Shown here: piece by piece, positions 60,397 through 64,000 of the stretch
Position numbering within the stretch: position 1 is the first letter of the stretch
Layout of the letters: every line of letters starts with the position of its first letter
NCBI GenBank assembly: GCA_032207245.1
Contig: CM063504.1
Span: 15,682,287 to 15,746,286, forward strand
Length of the DNA: 64,000 nt
Source: Pardosa pseudoannulata
Taxonomy: Eukaryota > Arthropoda > Arachnida > Araneae > Lycosidae
Reading direction: 5' to 3'
Translations under genes and position numbers: made by a program
Notes under the pieces: generated by a model
What the model was told of the DNA's origin: nothing
Databases searched by the model: none
What the model saw: only the letters and a program-made list of their open reading frames with translations

Positions 60397-61151
60397 TACA
60401 GTAGAACCTCTTTTTAACGACCCCACGATACAACGACCCTTCGTTAGAACGACCATCTTAAAAAGTCCCAATTATTTTACCATAGGAATGTTAATTTTGA
60501 ATCATTACAACGACCCCAAACGTATTACTTTAGAATGACCGCCAATTTTAGTCCTCAGAACTAATGAGCAAGTGGTCTATTTCAAAATTATTGTACTGCG
60601 GTGCAACTTCAAGAAACCTGTACTCTTCTCTTTGTGTTTGCTTAAATAGAGCCCCCTCATATTTCCTGATCTTCAATTATAATTTGATGAGTTTGTTGTG
60701 GTAGACGAAACTTTACAGTCATATGAAGTAAATTTAAATGAGGACGATTTTATTTCCTGTATTACCGAAAATGAAGAAACCTGCGATTACAACGACGGAG
60801 AAGAAATCGCCCAAGCTTGAATCGCCCAAAAGTGAATGAAAAAGAAACCTTCAATGCAATAAATGCCTTGAGTCAATATTTTTAAGGACAATTTAATTCT
60901 GAAGATTTCCTTCAAAATCTAACGGATATGGAATCAGTGATAATGAAAAATTCCCAAATGAACTTGAAACAGCCGTCAAAAGACTTTTTTTTCAAAATTT
61001 CAGTAAGGGAAATACAAATAAATAGAAGTGTATGTACTGCTGCATCATTTCTTTGCTCAATTTTTTTAATTATATTTTCAATTCATTACAACGACCAACG
61101 ACCATATGATGTTGGTCCCAGAGGGGGCCGTTATATCGAGGTTCTACTGTA
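60397..61151 (+). mobile_element. pogo/Tigger-like DNA transposon derivative
   Basis: A 751-bp element at 60399-61149 with inverted ends CAGTAGAACCTCTTTTTAAC and CAGTAGAACCTCGATATAAC, flanked by TA at 60397-60398 and 61150-61151. CAGTAGAACCTC ends and TA sites are the signature of pogo/Tigger elements. CAACGACC phrases recur near both ends. The interior retains only the 3' part of a transposase gene. Confidence 0.9.
60685..60955 (+). pseudogene. pogo-type transposase C-terminal remnant
   Basis: Plus-strand frames read FVVVDETLQSYEVNLNEDDF followed by an acidic run (ENEETCDYNDGEE), a stop, then after a frame change TFNAINALSQYF, a stop, and FNSEDFLQNLTDMES. The acidic linker and the AxxALxxxxxYF...L..LE pattern are typical of the tail of Tigger/pogo transposases. 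The CENP-B-like DNA-binding domain and the DDE core are missing, so the element is an internal-deletion derivative with no enzyme. Confidence 0.7.
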
Positions 61152-61159
61152 GTATGCAT

Positions 61160-62250
61160 AATAAAAAAAACTTTTAACAGACTTTTTTCTCGTCTAGACA
61201 AAAATTTGTATTCACCACAATGGTGAAATAACGGTAATCTGATTTACAGATGAATTTTAATGATAAATAAACCTGTTTTTCAGAAATCAAGGTATATTAT
61301 TTCAATACTCGGATAGCATTGTTCTGCATATAAAAATTACAATCGATTACATGAACAGATAAATGTCCTATAGGAAAGAGGCTTGTTCAACTTACAAAAA
61401 AATATTCCAAACGTCATATTCAAAGTTCGACTAATCCGAAGTTATCCATGGGTCAGTTATGTCTCTTGAATTTCTCACATTTTGTGTTTTGTTATCAAAC
61501 AATAGCATTTATTACTATCATTATTGGAGTAGTAGCCCATGATATGTCAAGGACTTCTAAAGCTGTAGTTTCCAGGCACGGCTGCTTGTAGCCAGACTCT
61601 TTTAATTCTTGGTCTAGAGGAGAAGAAGACAGTCCTTCTCTTACGTCCACTCGTTTCCTTTTTGCTATTGTTTGGTCTAGCCAAAAAAGATTTCTGTAGG
61701 TTGTTTCCTGTTGTTTATACGAATAATAGACCCTGCCCAATTAAGGCGGTTTATCTCTGTGAAACGAATAACATCTGGTTCTTAAACAATCTGTATAATT
61801 CAATGTTGTACCTTACACGATATACAACCATTTTCACGAATAAATTACTTATTTTGACGAATCTTACTTTTTACGTTTACTTTTAACTTTTTAAGTTTAA
61901 AGGGGGTATACTTCCCATAGGGGTATACTTCCCATGGAAACATTTACAATAATAGAGAGAATTCAATTTAATGGCATTTATTTACCAAGACGAGATGAGA
62001 AATACATTACAATTGTCAAACGCTCAGCATATTCAGCTTGCATGAAACAGGTCCTTATTTCTTAAATCTTTGTGCTACTGTGGTGATTACGCAATTTGCC
62101 GAAGATTGACTTCATACGCATCTTCGTAAATGTCTTATATTTTAGTCATTGTAAAGTGTTTTGTATATAATTTATTGTAATGTATTTTCACATGATGGAA
62201 TATGAATTAAATTATCTTTATTCACATTAGTAAAATTTTATAATTGTAGT
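61160..62250. other. Unassigned sequence
   Basis: AT-rich with a GC-richer minus-strand open frame of 81 codons at 61495-61740 (no family recognised). The phrase GGGTATACTTCCCAT is repeated at about 61905 and 61923, and a related GTACTTCCCACAAGTGTAC lies at about 62863. No element could be defined. Confidence 0.45.
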
Positions 62251-62279
62251 TTTATTTGTGGCATCATATCATCCTTGTA

Positions 62280-62360
62280 AATGAATAAATTATCTGTATA
62301 CGGTGTCTGACTATATAAGAGTCAGTGTGCCAGTAGCACCGAGGTTCGGTTGCATCATGT
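62280..62360 (+). promoter_or_regulatory. Possible TATA/initiator core promoter or LTR remnant
   Basis: CTATATAAGAG at 62311 is followed about 25-30 bp later by TGTGCCAGTAGCACC and a GC-richer leader (GAGGTTCGGTTGCATCATG). TATAAG plus a GC-rich leader is common in retroelement LTRs. LTR ends were not found, and no downstream reading frame is evident. Confidence 0.3.
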
Positions 62361-63130
62361 AGTAAACATGAAGGTGCTGATGTTTGTTTATTGTTTATAT
62401 CATCTTAAATATATGCCTATGTCTAGAATTAGTTGTGTTATTTTAACTGCACCCTGTGAATCACTTCTGAGCGTGGTTATACGTATGTTGTGATCATTGC
62501 GGATACTTCATTTAGCATCGTCAAGCCATAGCAGGGGTCTCCATACTACATTTCCTACATCGTCTGTACTTGGCAACCAGCTTTGACATGTGATTTCCCA
62601 CATTGACTAAGCATACTCTACTTGGAACCGCACGCTTCTTTGATTGGGAGATAGCAATTTAACCTTTACTTTCGCTGAGGAATATCGGTCTATTTGCTGA
62701 TGAGCTTATGATGTACGGATTGATACGCGATATAACTTTCTGTTTCTATTGTACAATTGCTGCAATATAAATCTATTTACAATGGCAAGGTTTAAAGGAA
62801 AATATAAGATAAGATGTCAAAATTTTAGAGATCTTCTGGCAAGCATATTATAGTGAATTTTGTACTTCCCACAAGTGTACTTCTGTTAGTGAGAAGTAAT
62901 CTTCCCGAGAAGCACGAAAAAGCTGTGTTTCGATTATTGAGTCATCAACTGTGGCGATTCAAAAGCACAAGAGATTTCACTAAAGTAAAACACAACATGA
63001 AAAAAAATTAGCTCAATAATAAGTAGAATTAATAAATGAATAGTGTATATTAATTTAACAATCAGTTGAGTTCAAGAGCTACCATCTAGTGTCAAACAGG
63101 TAGTAATTTAATATTTTTATATAGAGCGAC
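62360..63130. other. Unassigned sequence
   Basis: A moderately GC-richer patch at 62440-62700 has no open frame or repeat ends that I can define. Confidence 0.45.
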
Positions 63131-63131
63131 A

Positions 63132-63335
63132 ATTACATAGAGTGTCGAAAGCTGGCCGATTGTTTAGGGCGCTGATCGTCGGGACCGGAATTTGTGGGTT
63201 CGAATCCCACTTTGGCATGGATGTTCGTAGCCGTTCGGAATCGGCTTTAAGCAGTAGGTCCCGGTTTCATTAGCCCTCGTGTGCAAAACAGTACACCTTA
63301 GCGCTCCAAACTAAACCCAACTATTACATAGAGTG
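63132..63335 (+). mobile_element. tRNA-derived SINE (family A), young
   Basis: ATTACATAGAGTG is perfectly repeated at 63132-63144 and 63323-63335. The 178-bp body (63145-63322) has an A-box region CTGGCCGATTGTTTAGGG, a perfect B box GGGTTCGAATCCCAC, GTTCGTAGCCGTTCGGAATC and TTAGCCCTCGTG. The tail is CCAAACTAAACCC. Confidence 0.96.
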
Positions 63336-64000
63336 CAGATTGTAATAAAATAGTGCTCTAATAACTGTTGAAATAGTCTCAAATTCAAACAATATTCTAC
63401 AAGTAAACGTTTTAGAAATAAATGAAGTAAATATTGTCGAAAAGCCAGAAAATTTGTATTATTTGAAGAAAAAGTTTAAATGCTATCAGATGAATAACGT
63501 TACTTAAAAGATTTTATTTATTTGTGGACTTAATTAAAGAGAGATATATAAAATATACGCCAAACACAATTTAGGATTAATGGAATACGATTAGCTTCGT
63601 AAAAGTGAATAAAATGTCACAACTGCATTCAACATGTAAGAGCTATTCCAAATTAAAATTCATAAAATGAAATAAGTCAAGTAATAAATAGCGATGATTA
63701 TTGTATTTTAAAACAGTATATTTTGAAATGCTATCAGATGAATTAAGTTATTTAAATGATTATAATTATTTTATCTTAAATTCAAGAGGAAAATATATCA
63801 ATAGTGCCAAAATAGAACAACAGTATAGAACAAAAAAAGCGTTATGTCGCTAACATCCTTCTTCCGAATAAATCGACCAACTTAAATCCTTTCCAGTGTT
63901 TACATAAACCACCAATCATCATGTTAAATTTGGTCATCCAATCCCAAACATAGTGAACAGACACACACTCATACATGCAAAGAAATACTTTATATGGAGA
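63336..64000. other. Unassigned AT-rich sequence
   Basis: AAATGCTATCAGATGAAT occurs twice (about 63478 and 63726), a possible diverged tandem repeat of about 248 bp. Nothing else recognised before the window edge. Confidence 0.45.

Noticed and set aside
61495..61740. 81-codon minus-strand frame as a gene
   Set aside because: No family recognised and no flanking splice or poly(A) evidence. It may be repeat-derived.
62280..62900. Complete LTR retroelement
   Set aside because: TATA-like and repeated TACTTCCCA phrases are present, but no TG...CA ends, target duplication or gag-pol remnants could be found.

Overview
This is an AT-rich, intron-dominated stretch of an arthropod nuclear genome. The content (a tRNA-headed SINE family, piggyBac-like, PIF/Harbinger-like, mariner, Tc1 and pogo relics, very long introns) fits a chelicerate, most likely a spider. 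That placement is inference from repeat style and I could not check it against a database. There is no sign of bacterial gene organisation: no operons, and almost no open frame over 100 codons.

Only one stretch is convincing host coding sequence. It is a single exon at 31751-31953 (+) encoding the zinc-ligand segment of a cytosolic carboxypeptidase of the CCP6/AGBL4 type, with a consensus-like acceptor and donor. Neither the upstream exons nor the following exon with the catalytic glutamate could be found. Much of the window is therefore probably intron of this gene, with introns reaching perhaps 30 kb on each side.

Layout. 0.6-3.4 kb: a diverged 183-bp tandem array, a piggyBac-like TTAA element, then an almost complete but dead mariner. 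6-10 kb: two SINE copies, a Harbinger-like MITE, and a SINE-like element whose 221-bp body is repeated four times behind one tRNA-like head. 11-13.5 kb: a long TA microsatellite, a second SINE-like element, a 192-bp duplication and a piggyBac-like MITE. 15.6-18.7 kb: a Tc1 transposase relic and a 1.3-kb TIR element. 20.8-21.6 kb: another TIR element. 23.5-30.8 kb: SINEs, two three-unit arrays (119 and 117 bp), a piggyBac-like element and compound microsatellites. 31.7-33.1 kb: the carboxypeptidase exon followed by three Harbinger-like MITEs, one collapsed to a 62-bp hairpin. 35.4-35.9 kb: a solo LTR. 36.7-40 kb: more MITEs, a 290-bp array and a SINE. 41-52.5 kb: SINEs with intact target duplications, a second copy of the 28-kb piggyBac-like element, and an inverted pair of 0.8-1.0-kb repeats. 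57.7-59.3 kb: a two-tier tandem array. 60.4-61.1 kb: a pogo relic with TA target duplications. 63.1 kb: a young SINE.

Two features stand out beyond ordinary repeat content. First, there are at least ten small, mutually unrelated long-period tandem arrays (71 to 503 bp, 2-5 units). Second, the hairpin MITE lies in the intron about 0.9 kb after the carboxypeptidase exon. I found no evidence for a wholly new biological system. No tRNA, rRNA or snRNA gene that looks functional, and no CRISPR array, was seen.
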